Assembly: GCF_028475105.1 (NCBI RefSeq)
Contig: NZ_CP116936.1
Span: 1,240,001 to 1,304,000, forward strand
DNA length: 64,000 nt
Source of the DNA: Micromonospora sp. LH3U1
GTDB taxonomy: Bacteria > Actinomycetota > Actinomycetes > Mycobacteriales > Micromonosporaceae
Direction: 5' to 3'
Numbering within the stretch: the stretch's first letter is position 1; every line of letters starts with the position of its first letter. Made by a program: the position numbers and the translations under genes. Below the pieces are notes generated by a model. That model searched no databases and was not told the DNA's origin. It saw only the letters and a program-made list of their open reading frames with translations. Of this stretch, positions 48,816 through 57,055 are shown one piece after another.

Positions 48816-48847
48816 CCCCGCAACCCCGTAACCCCGTAACCCCGTAA
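48809..48847 (+). repeat. 8-bp tandem repeat (CCCCGTAA)x5
   Basis: Five near-perfect tandem units, one carrying GCAA instead of GTAA, starting in the last codons of cbiO and including its stop codon. Probably slippage-derived. Confidence 0.75.
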
Positions 48848-48866
48848 CCCCACCCCAACCCACACG

Positions 48867-48937
48867 GCGATCTTGCACTTTCTGTCGCGACAACCGACGC
48901 GAAAGCCGCATAGCGGCGACACAAAGTGCAAGATCGC
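48867..48937. repeat. 71-base palindromic element/terminator between convergent genes
   Basis: GCGATCTTGCACTTT (48867-48881) and its exact complement (48923-48937) form a 15-bp stem. One C-C mismatch and a further TGTCGC/GCGACA stem extend it. It may terminate cbiO and the opposing gene; its length and form suggest a dispersed REP-like element. Only one copy was found in this window. Confidence 0.65.
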
Positions 48938-48959
48938 GCAGAGGGGAGGGGGAGGGGGG

Positions 48960-50036
48960 TCAGGGGTGGGTTGGGCTTTTGGTTCTGGGGGCTGCCTTCA
49001 GGCGCAGGACTCCGGCGGCTGTTGCTCCGGTGCCGGTTACCAGCACTATGGCCACCATGACGCGGGCGGCCTCGGGCGACCAGGGCACCGGGGCGATGGA
49101 CCGGGCGAACACGGCGGCGTTCGCCGCACCGGCGAAGAGCGCCAGGCAGGCCCCGGCCAGCGCCACCACGAAGTCGGCGGCCGGGCGGCGGGCCAGCGCG
49201 TACCAACCGGCGGCGATCGCGCCGAGGCCGGTGAGCAGCGACCAGATCTGCCCGGACAGCAGCCCGACCACCACCCCGCCCACACCCTGTGCGCCCGCGT
49301 CCAGTTCCCGCCCCACCGGGTACACGACGGCCAGTGCGCCGCCGGCGACCAGCAACACTCCCAGCGCGGACAGCGCGCGGGCACCGGCCGGGGCGGCGGC
49401 GGCGACCAGGCCGAGCGCGCCCACCGCGAGCAGCCCCACGATGGTCACCGCCCACCAGCTGAACGCGTCCGGCGGCGGCACCCAGTCCAGCGTCCCGCCG
49501 ATCACCAGCGGGTCGGCGCCGTCGCGCAGCGGGACCGTCCAGTCCCGGACCCGGTGCTCCCGGTCCGGTGCGGCGCGTACGGCCGCCGGTGGTGCGGACT
49601 CCTGCCACAGGGCGCGTTGGTCGTGCCAGCGCACCGTGGGCCCGTCGGCGATCCGCTGCCAGGACGGCGGAGCGGCCGGATCGGCCTCGGCCGGGAGTGC
49701 CGTGTCTCCGGCGAGGGTGCGGTTCAGGTACGTGGCGGGGGAGCGACTGTTTTCGAACACCCCGTCCGGGCCGACCCGCAGATACGGCTCGCCGGAGTAG
49801 CCGATGACCTCGACGGCGCGGCCGGTGCGGTTGGTCAACTCCAGTCGGGCGCCCGCCTCGACCACGCGTACCTCCAGCCCTGGCCGCGCCGGCGCGACCC
49901 CGGTGGTCCGGGTCCGGTAGTCGGTGCCGTCAGGTGCGTCCGCGCCGTGCGCGGCGGCGGGCGCCGCGGTGAGCAGGGTGGCCGCGCAGGCTGCGGCGGC
50001 GACCAGGCCGGCGCGGGCCACCAGGGTACGGATCAC
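48960..50036 (-). CDS. Secreted/membrane protein of unknown function in the redox operon
   Basis: A 358-residue protein. A signal peptide (VIRTLVARAGLVAAAACAAT to about AAAHG) leaves a mature N-terminus near His, then a beta-rich outside domain of about 160 residues (LEVRVVEAGARLELTNRTGR, VIGYSGEPYLRVGPDGVFEN) and about six helices at the C-terminus. No family was recognised. The GTG at 50036 shares the DsbA-like stop (GTGA), placing it last in the sigma-MauE-DsbA operon. The exposed N-terminal His and the nearby copper genes make a role in copper or thiol handling at the outer face possible. Confidence 0.72.
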   Translation of the reverse strand: MIRTLVARAGLVAAAACAATLLTAAPAAAHGADAPDGTDYRTRTTGVAPARPGLEVRVVEAGARLELTNRTGRAVEVIGYSGEPYLRVGPDGVFENSRSPATYLNRTLAGDTALPAEADPAAPPSWQRIADGPTVRWHDQRALWQESAPPAAVRAAPDREHRVRDWTVPLRDGADPLVIGGTLDWVPPPDAFSWWAVTIVGLLAVGALGLVAAAAPAGARALSALGVLLVAGGALAVVYPVGRELDAGAQGVGGVVVGLLSGQIWSLLTGLGAIAAGWYALARRPAADFVVALAGACLALFAGAANAAVFARSIAPVPWSPEAARVMVAIVLVTGTGATAAGVLRLKAAPRTKSPTHP

Positions 50037-50749
50037 TTGCCGGCCGCCGCCACGGCTGCGGTGAGACCATCCGGGGTCGGGTTGGCGAGCGGCTGGCCGT
50101 TGACCTTGACGGTCGGCGTGCCGGTGACGTTGCTCCGGCTGGCGTCGTCGGTGACGTGTTCGGTCCACGTCTTGTACGTGTCGTCCTTGACGCAACCGCC
50201 GAACGAGCTCCGGTCGAGGCCCACGCCGACGCCGATGTCGATCAGCTGGTCGTCGGTGAGCCCGGCGCTGCCCTCCGGCGGCTGCTGGGCGAAGAGCGCC
50301 TTGGCGTACTCGTGGTACTTGCCGCCCGCCGCGGCGCAGCCGGAGGCGGCCGACGACCGGGTCGAGTATTCGGTCGTGGAGAAGCGGTTGAGGTACGCGA
50401 CCGGGTGGTAGACCACCTTCGCCTTGTTCTCGGCCACCAACTGTTCGAGCGTCGCCCCGCTGGTCTGCTCGAACTGTTTGCAGGCCGGGCAGAGGAAGTC
50501 CTCGTAGACGTCGACGGTGACCGGCCCGCCGCCGGTGACGATGCCGGTGCCGTCCGCGTTGGCGCCGGGCGGGGTGGTGAAGTCGTCAGAGCGCTGGCTG
50601 GACCAGGCCGCCCAGCCGATGACACCGGCGATGACCAGGACGGCGACCGCGGCGACGGAGACCCAGATCGTGCGCCGGCGCCGGCGCTCGCGGGCGAGCT
50701 GCTCGCGGACCACCCGGGCGGCGTCCCGCTGCCCCTTGCGACTACTCAT
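50033..50749 (-). CDS. DsbA-like membrane-anchored thiol-disulfide oxidoreductase
   Basis: A 238-residue protein: basic N-terminus, one membrane helix (TIWVSVAAVAVLVIAGVIGW) and an outside thioredoxin fold with helical insert. The active site is EDFLCPACKQFEQ, CPAC at residues 87-90, and a cis-Pro segment VTGTPTVKVNG lies near the C-terminus. It should oxidise or isomerise disulfides of exported proteins; the upstream MauE-like protein would keep it in the right redox state. The ATG at 50749 overlaps the MauE-like gene. Confidence 0.88.
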   Translation of the reverse strand: MSSRKGQRDAARVVREQLARERRRRRTIWVSVAAVAVLVIAGVIGWAAWSSQRSDDFTTPPGANADGTGIVTGGGPVTVDVYEDFLCPACKQFEQTSGATLEQLVAENKAKVVYHPVAYLNRFSTTEYSTRSSAASGCAAAGGKYHEYAKALFAQQPPEGSAGLTDDQLIDIGVGVGLDRSSFGGCVKDDTYKTWTEHVTDDASRSNVTGTPTVKVNGQPLANPTPDGLTAAVAAAGK

Positions 50750-51266
50750 CCTCGTCCTCCACAGCGGGTTCGCCGGACAGCCATCCGTCCACCGAGACGG
50801 GCGTACGCGGCCAGATCAGCAGAAATCCGGCCAGCACCAAGAATCCCAGGTCCCGAAGGATCTCCGGGAGGTAACTGGGGGCCTGCCCCTCGGCCAACTG
50901 CCCGCCGCTGCCGAAGCAGCCGCAGTCGATGGCCAGCCCCCGTGCCCAGGCCGAGGCGATCCCCGCGATGAAGACCACCAGCAGCGCGGCGGACACCCCG
51001 GCGACGAGCCGGGTGGCCAGCCCGAGCAGCAGCAGTACGCCCAGCGCCAGCTCGACGAAGGGCAGGGCCGCGCCGATCACGGTCGCCACGTCGTACGGCA
51101 TCACCTGATACGCGTTGACGGCCCGCCCCGAGGCGGCCAGATCGCCCACCTTCGACGCGCCGGCGACCAACCAGACGGCGGCGAGGCCGAGCCGGGCCGT
51201 CGTGCCGAGCCAGGGCCGGATGACCGGCCAACGGCCGACCGGGGTGGGAGGTGCAGTCACGCTCAT
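50742..51266 (-). CDS. MauE/DoxX-like membrane redox protein
   Basis: A 174-residue membrane protein with four helices (LGTTARLGLAAVWLVAGASK, then VIGAALPFVELALGVLLLLG) and a Cys pair in AIDCGCFGSGGQ, the pattern of MauE-type proteins related to VKOR partners of thioredoxin-fold enzymes. It probably passes electrons to or from the DsbA-like protein encoded next. ATG 51266 was preferred over 51284 because of the GGGAC site. It follows the sigma factor gene by 32 bases. Confidence 0.82.
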   Translation of the reverse strand: MSVTAPPTPVGRWPVIRPWLGTTARLGLAAVWLVAGASKVGDLAASGRAVNAYQVMPYDVATVIGAALPFVELALGVLLLLGLATRLVAGVSAALLVVFIAGIASAWARGLAIDCGCFGSGGQLAEGQAPSYLPEILRDLGFLVLAGFLLIWPRTPVSVDGWLSGEPAVEDEDE

Positions 51267-51298
51267 TTGTCGTCCCGTCTCCACCGGAAGTTCCGCGC

Positions 51299-51889
51299 TC
51301 AGCCGGTCATGGCGTCGCCGACCGCCTCGACCAGTTCGTCGCGGGCCCGCGCGACCCGCGAACGGATGGTGCCCACCGGGACGCCTTCGACGGCGGCGGC
51401 CTCGGCGTACGACAGGCCGAGCAGTTGGGTGAGCACGAACGCTGCGCGTCGGTCGGCGCTGAGCCGGCGGACCAGGTCGGTGGCACCGAGCTGGCCGGCC
51501 GGGTCCGGGTGAGGGTGGTCGGTGTACGCGTTCGCGGCCAGGCGCTCGTCGAGCCGGCGGCGGCGGATCACCGTGCGCAGGTGGTCGGCGCAGGCCCGTC
51601 GGGCGATGCCGAGCAGCCAGGTGCGGGCGCTGGAGCGACCCTCGAACGCGGGCAGGGCCCGGAACGCCCGCAGGTACGTCTCCTGGGTCAGGTCGTCGGC
51701 GCTGTCCGGGTCGACCAGGGCGGCGGCGAACCGCCAGACCTCGACCTGGGTCAGCCGGACGAACGCCGCCTGGGCGGCCGGGTCACCGTCGCGGGCGGTC
51801 AGCGCCCACTCGGTGGCCCGGTCCCGGGAGGCGTCACCGGCCGGCTCTGCCGGACCGGCACCACCGGTGTCACGCGGGACGGGGATCAC
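51299..51889 (-). CDS. ECF-type RNA polymerase sigma factor (SigC-like)
   Basis: A 196-residue sigma factor with region 2 (VWRFAAALVDPDSADDLTQE, TYLRAFRALPAFEGRSSART) and region 4 (DRRAAFVLTQLLGLSYAEAA, AVEGVPVGTIRSRVARARDE). No anti-sigma gene is adjacent, as for M. tuberculosis SigC, which controls copper genes. It heads a four-gene operon with thiol-redox proteins and is divergent from the copper genes copCD and ycnI. Identity with SigC is inferred from context and size. Confidence 0.88.
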   Translation of the reverse strand: MIPVPRDTGGAGPAEPAGDASRDRATEWALTARDGDPAAQAAFVRLTQVEVWRFAAALVDPDSADDLTQETYLRAFRALPAFEGRSSARTWLLGIARRACADHLRTVIRRRRLDERLAANAYTDHPHPDPAGQLGATDLVRRLSADRRAAFVLTQLLGLSYAEAAAVEGVPVGTIRSRVARARDELVEAVGDAMTG

Positions 51890-51960
51890 GAAAAACCAGG
51901 TTACGCGGCACCCGGCGGAGCGTTAGGGTCCTTCGGCTCTTGGATGGTCTGCGCCACGTC

Positions 51961-51989
51961 GGGAACTTTTCCCCCGCACGGGCCGACTA
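51961..51989 (+). promoter_or_regulatory. Candidate ECF-sigma promoter of copCD
   Basis: GGGAAC (51961-51966), 17 bases, CGACTA (51984-51989). This has the GGAAC-type -35 form of ECF promoters. The -35 is part of GGGAA-ctt-TTCCC, a short palindrome. The divergent ECF sigma factor is the natural candidate. Confidence 0.35.
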
Positions 51990-52070
51990 CCCGATCATGA
52001 CGTGCGACCACGGACGCGATCACCGGCCTCGGGTCGCCGAAAGCGACATGCGTCGGCGACCATGGCTGGC

Positions 52071-53726
52071 ATGACTGTCGCCCCCCGCCGCTGGCTCGCC
52101 CGGCTGGCCGCAGCCGCCGGCCTCCTGGTCGCCGTCGTCGCCTTGTTGCTCGCGCCAGCCACCCCGGCCAGCGCCCACGCGGTGCTGGAGAGCAGCAGCC
52201 CGGCTGCCTCCTCCATCGTGCCGAGCGCGCCGGCCGAGGTGGTGCTGACGTTCAGCGAGTCGGTCCGCAAGGTCCCCGGCAAGATCCGGGTCATCGGGCC
52301 GGACGGCTCCCGGGCCGACCGGGGCGAGCCGTCGTTCGACGGCGGTGCCGTGAGCATCCCGGTGGACCCGGCCGGCGAGCGCGGCACCTACCTGGTCAGC
52401 TTCCGGGTGATCTCCGCGGACAGCCACCCGGTCTCCGGGGCGTTCACCTACTCGGTTGGCGCACCCTCGACGCCACCCGTCGACTCCGGTGAGGACAGCC
52501 GCGCCAACCCGGTGGTGGGTACGGCGGTGAAGGTGGCCCGTTTCCTCGGTTACGCGGGTCTGGTGCTGCTGGTCGGGCCGGCGCTGGTGCTCGCCGCGCT
52601 CTGGCCACGACGGCTCTCCCGGCGCGGGCCGACCCGGCTGGCCTGGGCCGGCCTCGGCCTGGTGGCTTTCGCCACCCTCGCCGATCTGTGGTTGCAGGTG
52701 CCCTACACCGCCGGCGGTGGTCTGTTCGATGTCACCGGCGAGGGGTTCGGCAGTGTGTTCGGTAGCGCCTTCGGCGCCGCCCACCTGGTCCGACTCGGCC
52801 TGCTGGCGGCCTCCGCCTTCCTGCTCCGCCCGCTGCTGGCCCGGCCCGCCAGCCGCGCCGACGCGATCATCCTGGCCGTGCTCGGCGGCGCCGCCCTGCT
52901 GACCTGGCCGCTGGCCGGGCACCCGGCGGCCTCCCCGGCGCCGGCGGTCTCCGTGGTGGTCGACGCGGTCCACCTGGGCAGCATGGCGGTCTGGCTGGGC
53001 GGTCTGCTCATGCTCGCCGGTTTCCTGCTGCGTCAGGCCGACGAGCGGGAGTTGGGCGCGATCCTGCCGATCTGGTCGCGCTGGGCGGCGCTCGCCGTCT
53101 CGGCGCTGCTGCTGGCCGGCACCGTCCAGGCGTTGATCGAGGTGGCCACCCCGCAGGCGCTGTTCAACACCACGTACGGGCGGTTGCTGCTGGCCAAGAT
53201 CGGGCTGTTCGCGGTGGTGATCGCCGTGGCCGCGTACTCCCGGCAGTTGGTGCGTCGACGCATCGCGGCGCAGCGCCCGGCACCGGTACGCCGGGCGGTC
53301 TGGGTGGAGTTGGCCGTCACCGTGGTGGTGCTGGGCCTGTCCGCCACGCTCGTGCAGACCACGCCCGCCCGGACCGCCGTGGCCGAGCCGTCCGGCACCG
53401 AGGCCGGCCTCTTCAGCACCAGGTTGTCCAGCCCGCTCTATTCGCTGGAGGTCGAGCTGAGCCCGGCCGAGCGGGGCAACAACACGGTGCACCTGTACGC
53501 GTACGGCAAGGACAACCTGCCGTTGCCGGTGGTGGAGTGGCGGGCCACTGCCGCGTTGCCCTCGGCCGGGATCGAGCCGATCGAGGTCCCGTTGCTGCCG
53601 TTGACGGACAACCACGCCTACGGCGACATCAGCCTGCCGACCGCCGGTGACTGGGAAATCAAGATCACCGCCCGGACGACCGACATCGACCAGGCCACGG
53701 TGACCGCCACCGTGCCCATCCGTTAG
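52071..53726 (+). CDS. Copper resistance/import protein, CopC-CopD fusion
   Basis: A 551-residue protein. The signal peptide ends at PASA and the mature protein starts HAVLESSSPAA, so His36 can bind copper with its amino group, as in CopC. The CopC domain continues through VVLTFSESV and RVISADSHPVSGAFTYSVG with a further copper His. Eight or so membrane helices follow (CopD; for example VARFLGYAGLVLLVGPALVL and AVSVVVDAVHLGSMAVWLGG with membrane His residues), then an outside C-terminal beta domain. It moves or buffers copper across the membrane. ATG 52071 was used; 52062 adds three residues. The YcnI gene follows by 17 bases. Confidence 0.88.
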   Translation: MTVAPRRWLARLAAAAGLLVAVVALLLAPATPASAHAVLESSSPAASSIVPSAPAEVVLTFSESVRKVPGKIRVIGPDGSRADRGEPSFDGGAVSIPVDPAGERGTYLVSFRVISADSHPVSGAFTYSVGAPSTPPVDSGEDSRANPVVGTAVKVARFLGYAGLVLLVGPALVLAALWPRRLSRRGPTRLAWAGLGLVAFATLADLWLQVPYTAGGGLFDVTGEGFGSVFGSAFGAAHLVRLGLLAASAFLLRPLLARPASRADAIILAVLGGAALLTWPLAGHPAASPAPAVSVVVDAVHLGSMAVWLGGLLMLAGFLLRQADERELGAILPIWSRWAALAVSALLLAGTVQALIEVATPQALFNTTYGRLLLAKIGLFAVVIAVAAYSRQLVRRRIAAQRPAPVRRAVWVELAVTVVVLGLSATLVQTTPARTAVAEPSGTEAGLFSTRLSSPLYSLEVELSPAERGNNTVHLYAYGKDNLPLPVVEWRATAALPSAGIEPIEVPLLPLTDNHAYGDISLPTAGDWEIKITARTTDIDQATVTATVPIR

Positions 53727-53743
53727 AGAGGCCCGCGAAACCC

Positions 53744-54478
53744 ATGACCCGATTCCGGCGTACCGCAACCGCCGCTGCCGCCCTGGCGTTCACCGCCGCC
53801 GCCACCGCTGTGCTCGGCTTCGCCGGACCGGCGTCCGCTCACGTCACGGTGAACCCGAAGGAGGCGACCCAGGGCGGCTACGCCCGGGTGGCGTTCCGGG
53901 TGCCCAACGAGAGCGACACCGCCTCCACCACCAAGCTGGAGGTGGTGTTGCCGGAGAACGCCCCGGTCGGCTCGGTGTCGACCATGCCGATGCCCGGCTG
54001 GACGGTTACCACGGAGAAGCGCAAGGTGGACCCGCCGATCGAGGTGCACGGCAGCCCGCTCACCGAGGCGGTTTCCAAGATCACCTGGACGGCCACCGGC
54101 GACGCGGCGGTGAAGCCGGGTCAGTTCCAGGAGTTCCCCGTCTCGATGGGGCCACTGCCGCAGGTCGGCTCGATGGTCTTCAAGACCCTGCAGACCTATT
54201 CGGACGGCAACATCTCGCGCTGGATCGACGAGCCGGTGCCGGGCGGTGCGGAGCCGGAGAACCCGGCTCCGGTGCTCACCCTGACGGCCGCGGCGCCGAC
54301 GGGTTCGGCCGCACCGACCGCTGCCGCCGTCGCCTCGCCCGACGATGACGATGACGACGAGGGCAACGGTCTCGCGGTCGGCCTCGGTGTGGCCGGTCTC
54401 GTCGCCGGTCTGGCCGGCCTGGCGCTGGGCGGGCTGGCGTTCGCGCGGACCCGCCGGGAGCCGGTCGCCAAGTCCTGA
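53744..54478 (+). CDS. YcnI-family (DUF1775) copper-binding lipid/membrane protein
   Basis: A 244-residue exported protein. After signal cleavage at GPASA the mature protein begins HVTVNPKEATQGG; the N-terminal His33, an early Glu and the Trp in MPMPGWTV are the copper-binding residues of YcnI. A 130-residue cupredoxin-like domain is followed by an acidic linker (DDDDDDEGN) and a C-terminal helix (LGVAGLVAGLAGLALGGLAF) that anchors it in the membrane. It pairs with copCD as a copper chaperone. Confidence 0.9.
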   Translation: MTRFRRTATAAAALAFTAAATAVLGFAGPASAHVTVNPKEATQGGYARVAFRVPNESDTASTTKLEVVLPENAPVGSVSTMPMPGWTVTTEKRKVDPPIEVHGSPLTEAVSKITWTATGDAAVKPGQFQEFPVSMGPLPQVGSMVFKTLQTYSDGNISRWIDEPVPGGAEPENPAPVLTLTAAAPTGSAAPTAAAVASPDDDDDDEGNGLAVGLGVAGLVAGLAGLALGGLAFARTRREPVAKS

Positions 54479-54490
54479 CCCCGTCGAACC

Positions 54491-54523
54491 CGCTGGCCCG
54501 CCGGACCATCCGGCGGGCCAGCG
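54491..54523 (+). terminator. Terminator of the copCD-ycnI operon
   Basis: Perfect 15-bp stem (CGCTGGCCCGCCGGA and complement) with a three-base loop, then TGCTTTT, 12 bases after the ycnI stop. Confidence 0.85.
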
Positions 54524-54627
54524 TGCTTTTCCGAGCCGGAACTGACCGTGCCGTGGATATCCCCTGATCAGACGGCGTACGTCGGTAAGGTCGGCCGGGT
54601 ACTTGGCTACGGAGGGGGAAGCTGCGA

Positions 54628-55683
54628 ATGCGGTTCGTGCGGGCGATCGCCGGAGTGCTGCTGTTGGTCGTAGGGATTCCGGCGCTGTTCGCCGGTGGCG
54701 CGCTCTGGCTGGTGACCCGACACGCCGACCCCGACGGGGCCTTCGCCGCCCGCTTCGAGACGGTCCGCACGCCCGGTCACGCGGTCGTGGTCACCGACCT
54801 CGACCGGCTGCTGCGGCAGGAGGCGCCCTTCGCGCGTACCGCGCAGACCCGGCTGCAACTGGACGCCCGCACCTCGGACGGCCCGGCCTTCGTGGGGCTG
54901 GCGCCCACCGCCGACGTGCGCCGCTGGCTGGAGCCGGTGCCGCACGCCGCGGTCCGCCGGGTGGCGCTGGCCCGAGGCCCGCTGCCGGTCCGGCTGGACC
55001 CGACCGGTGCGCCCGCCGACGCGCCGGGCGCCTCGGCGGTCACGCCGTTGGGTCAGCCCTTCTGGGTACGTGAGGGGATCGGCTCGCTGGAGTGGAGCGC
55101 GGACGACCTGGCCGGTGAGCCCATGAGCCTGGTGGTGATGCGCCCCGACGGCGGCGCTGACCTGGCGCTGGACCTGCGCGCCGAGTTGCGGGCAGGGTGG
55201 GCCGGCCCAGCCACCTGGGGTCTGCTGACCGTCGGCATCCTGCTGGTGGTGTGCGCGGTGCTGCTCCTGCTGCGACCGCTGCGTCCGCGTGAGGTGGTCT
55301 TCGTGGTCGAGCCGGATCAGGTGCCGGTGCTCGCCGGCCGGCTCGGGGTCACCTCGCTGAGTGGCCTGGGCTCCCCGGCACCCGGTCCGACCCCACCGTT
55401 ACCGGCCGTACGGCAGCTCACCCCGGTCGGCTCGGGTTTGGGGGAACGGTCCCGGTCGGCGATCGGCGCCGAACCGGCCCGGCCCGGCACCCTCGCTGAC
55501 CTGGACGAGCCGGTCCGGTTGCCCCGCCCGCCGGAGGTGACACTGAGTCTCGCGTGGCCGCCGGCTGGTGCGGAGGCCACGGCCCGGCCGGTGACGATGG
55601 ACGAAACGGCGAGCGGCCCTCCGCGCTGCCGACGCGGAGGGCCACCCTCACCGGGGGAGCGGTGCTACCCGAGCGACGCTTGA
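54628..55683 (+). CDS. Two-helix membrane protein of unknown function
   Basis: A 351-residue protein with helix one at AIAGVLLLVVGIPALFAGGA, an outside beta-rich domain of about 150 residues, helix two at WGLLTVGILLVVCAVLLLLR and a Pro/Ala-rich cytoplasmic tail of about 130 residues. No family recognised. The ATG has GGAGGGGGAA about 10 bases upstream. The final 25 codons include an 11-bp hairpin that looks like a terminator, so the real protein tail may have been fitted around it. It converges with the GT87 gene, 16 bases away. Confidence 0.75.
   Translation: MRFVRAIAGVLLLVVGIPALFAGGALWLVTRHADPDGAFAARFETVRTPGHAVVVTDLDRLLRQEAPFARTAQTRLQLDARTSDGPAFVGLAPTADVRRWLEPVPHAAVRRVALARGPLPVRLDPTGAPADAPGASAVTPLGQPFWVREGIGSLEWSADDLAGEPMSLVVMRPDGGADLALDLRAELRAGWAGPATWGLLTVGILLVVCAVLLLLRPLRPREVVFVVEPDQVPVLAGRLGVTSLSGLGSPAPGPTPPLPAVRQLTPVGSGLGERSRSAIGAEPARPGTLADLDEPVRLPRPPEVTLSLAWPPAGAEATARPVTMDETASGPPRCRRGGPPSPGERCYPSDA
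55615..55643 (+). terminator. Hairpin inside the 3' end of the preceding gene
   Basis: GGCCCTCCGCG (55615-55625) pairs with CGCGGAGGGCC (55633-55643). It lies 40 bases before the stop codon of the membrane protein gene. Confidence 0.55.
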
Positions 55684-55699
55684 GGTAGATGAGACCAGA

Positions 55700-56983
55700 T
55701 TAGCGCCGATAGCCGCTAGTGGGGGCTTCGTCCATTTGGTGCGATTTTTGCTCAGGGTGTCTGGAGCGCACCGGCAGGGTGGCCAGCAGCAGCACGCTGA
55801 GCAGCACGTAGCCGTTCTGTAGGACGAAGTCCGCCGGGTTGTTGGTCCGCAGGGTTGCCACGCCCCATTCCTGGAACGTCACCACGCCGTAGATGATCAC
55901 GGCGGCGGTGCCCAACGCGAGCCCGCCCAACCACCACCGCCGGCGTGCCTCGTCCGGACGGTCGGCGCTCAACGCCGCGTCGGCGAGCAGCACCACCGCC
56001 GGCACGAACCAGTAGATGTGGTGGGTCCAGGTGATCGGGCTCGCCAGCGAGCCGACCAGCCCGGTCAGCGTCAGACCCGTCAACGGGTCACCGGCCCGAG
56101 CCGCGCGGACGGCCCGCCGCAGCCCGTAGACGGCGACCACGGCGACCACCAACAGCCAGAGCAGTCGGTCCGGCTTCTCCGGCGCGGTGAACCGGCTGAG
56201 GAGGCCGAACAACGACTGGTTGCCCGCGTAGTCGGTGCGTCCCACCCGGTCGTTGTCCCACAACTCGTGGATCCAGAACCGCCAGGAGTCGCTGGGGGCG
56301 ATCGCCGCCGCGAGCAGGGTCGCCGCGGCTGCGGTGGCGCTCGCCACCGCCGCGGCCCGCCACCGCCGGGTGGCCAGCAGGTACACGATGAAGATGCCGG
56401 GGAAGAGCTTCAGCGCCGTTGCCAGCCCCACGCCCACCCCGGCCCAGCGGCGTGCCTGCGGCACCGCGTACAGCAGGTCGGCCAGGATCAGCACGACCAG
56501 CAGCATGTTGATCTGGCCGAAGGTGATCGTCTCGCGGGTGCTCTCCACCGCCAGCACCAGCAGCACGGCGGCGGTCAGGGTGAACGCCCGCGGCAGGTTG
56601 TGCCGGGCGATGACCGGGGTCACCAGCCACCGGGTGGTCAGCACCACGGCCAGCACGGTGAGCACCGTGAAGATCGTCACGGTCACGCCGAGCCTCAACA
56701 GCCCGAACGGCCACAGCAGCAGCGCGCTGAACGGCGGGTAGGTGAAGAACAGCTCGCCCTGCACCCGGTCGGGTTGGACGTAGTCGTAGAGCGGATGGCC
56801 GACCCGCCACCAGTCCATCGCGGACATGTAAATCTTGAGGTCGAAGAAGTTGTGCTTGAGGCCGGGCAGGTAGAGCGCTGGTAGCACGGCGATGAGGGCC
56901 ACCACCGCGACCAGGCGACGGACCGTACGGCCGCCGGGATCGTCGTCCGTGACGGCGGGCGGTGCTACGGGATCGGCTGGCAC
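55700..56983 (-). CDS. GT87 family mannosyltransferase (PimE-like)
   Basis: A 427-residue polytopic GT-C enzyme using polyprenyl-phosphate mannose outside the membrane. After helix one comes the first loop HNFFDLKIYMSAMDWWRVGH with the catalytic Asp and PLYDYV, the GT87 hallmark. ELFFTYPPFSALLLWPFGLL, ETITFGQINMLLVVLILADL and ALKLFPGIFIVYLLATRRW follow, and SPITWTHHIYWFVPAV is in the last part. In mycobacteria PimE elongates phosphatidylinositol mannosides. The GTG start follows a leaderless-type -10 box. It is divergent from orn. Confidence 0.88.
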   Translation of the reverse strand: MPADPVAPPAVTDDDPGGRTVRRLVAVVALIAVLPALYLPGLKHNFFDLKIYMSAMDWWRVGHPLYDYVQPDRVQGELFFTYPPFSALLLWPFGLLRLGVTVTIFTVLTVLAVVLTTRWLVTPVIARHNLPRAFTLTAAVLLVLAVESTRETITFGQINMLLVVLILADLLYAVPQARRWAGVGVGLATALKLFPGIFIVYLLATRRWRAAAVASATAAAATLLAAAIAPSDSWRFWIHELWDNDRVGRTDYAGNQSLFGLLSRFTAPEKPDRLLWLLVVAVVAVYGLRRAVRAARAGDPLTGLTLTGLVGSLASPITWTHHIYWFVPAVVLLADAALSADRPDEARRRWWLGGLALGTAAVIIYGVVTFQEWGVATLRTNNPADFVLQNGYVLLSVLLLATLPVRSRHPEQKSHQMDEAPTSGYRR

Positions 56984-56989
56984 TCCGAA

Positions 56990-56995
56990 ACCCTA
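56990..56995 (-). promoter_or_regulatory. Leaderless-type -10 box of the GT87 gene
   Basis: TAGGGT on the minus strand ends six bases before the GTG at 56983. Confidence 0.5.
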
Positions 56996-57043
56996 GCGGT
57001 CTGGTCCGCCGAGAGCGCGCAGCCGCCGGGCGTGGGCGGCGCG

Positions 57044-57049
57044 TAGGCT
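57044..57049 (+). promoter_or_regulatory. Leaderless-type -10 box of orn
   Basis: TAGGCT ends six bases before the orn GTG at 57056. The divergent GT87 gene has the same arrangement 50 bases away. Confidence 0.55.
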
Positions 57050-57055
57050 GTCCCG

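Noticed and set aside
52020..53768. A 582-codon minus-strand frame under copCD
   Set aside because: No protein family features; the plus strand encodes the complete CopC-CopD fusion with signal peptide and helices.
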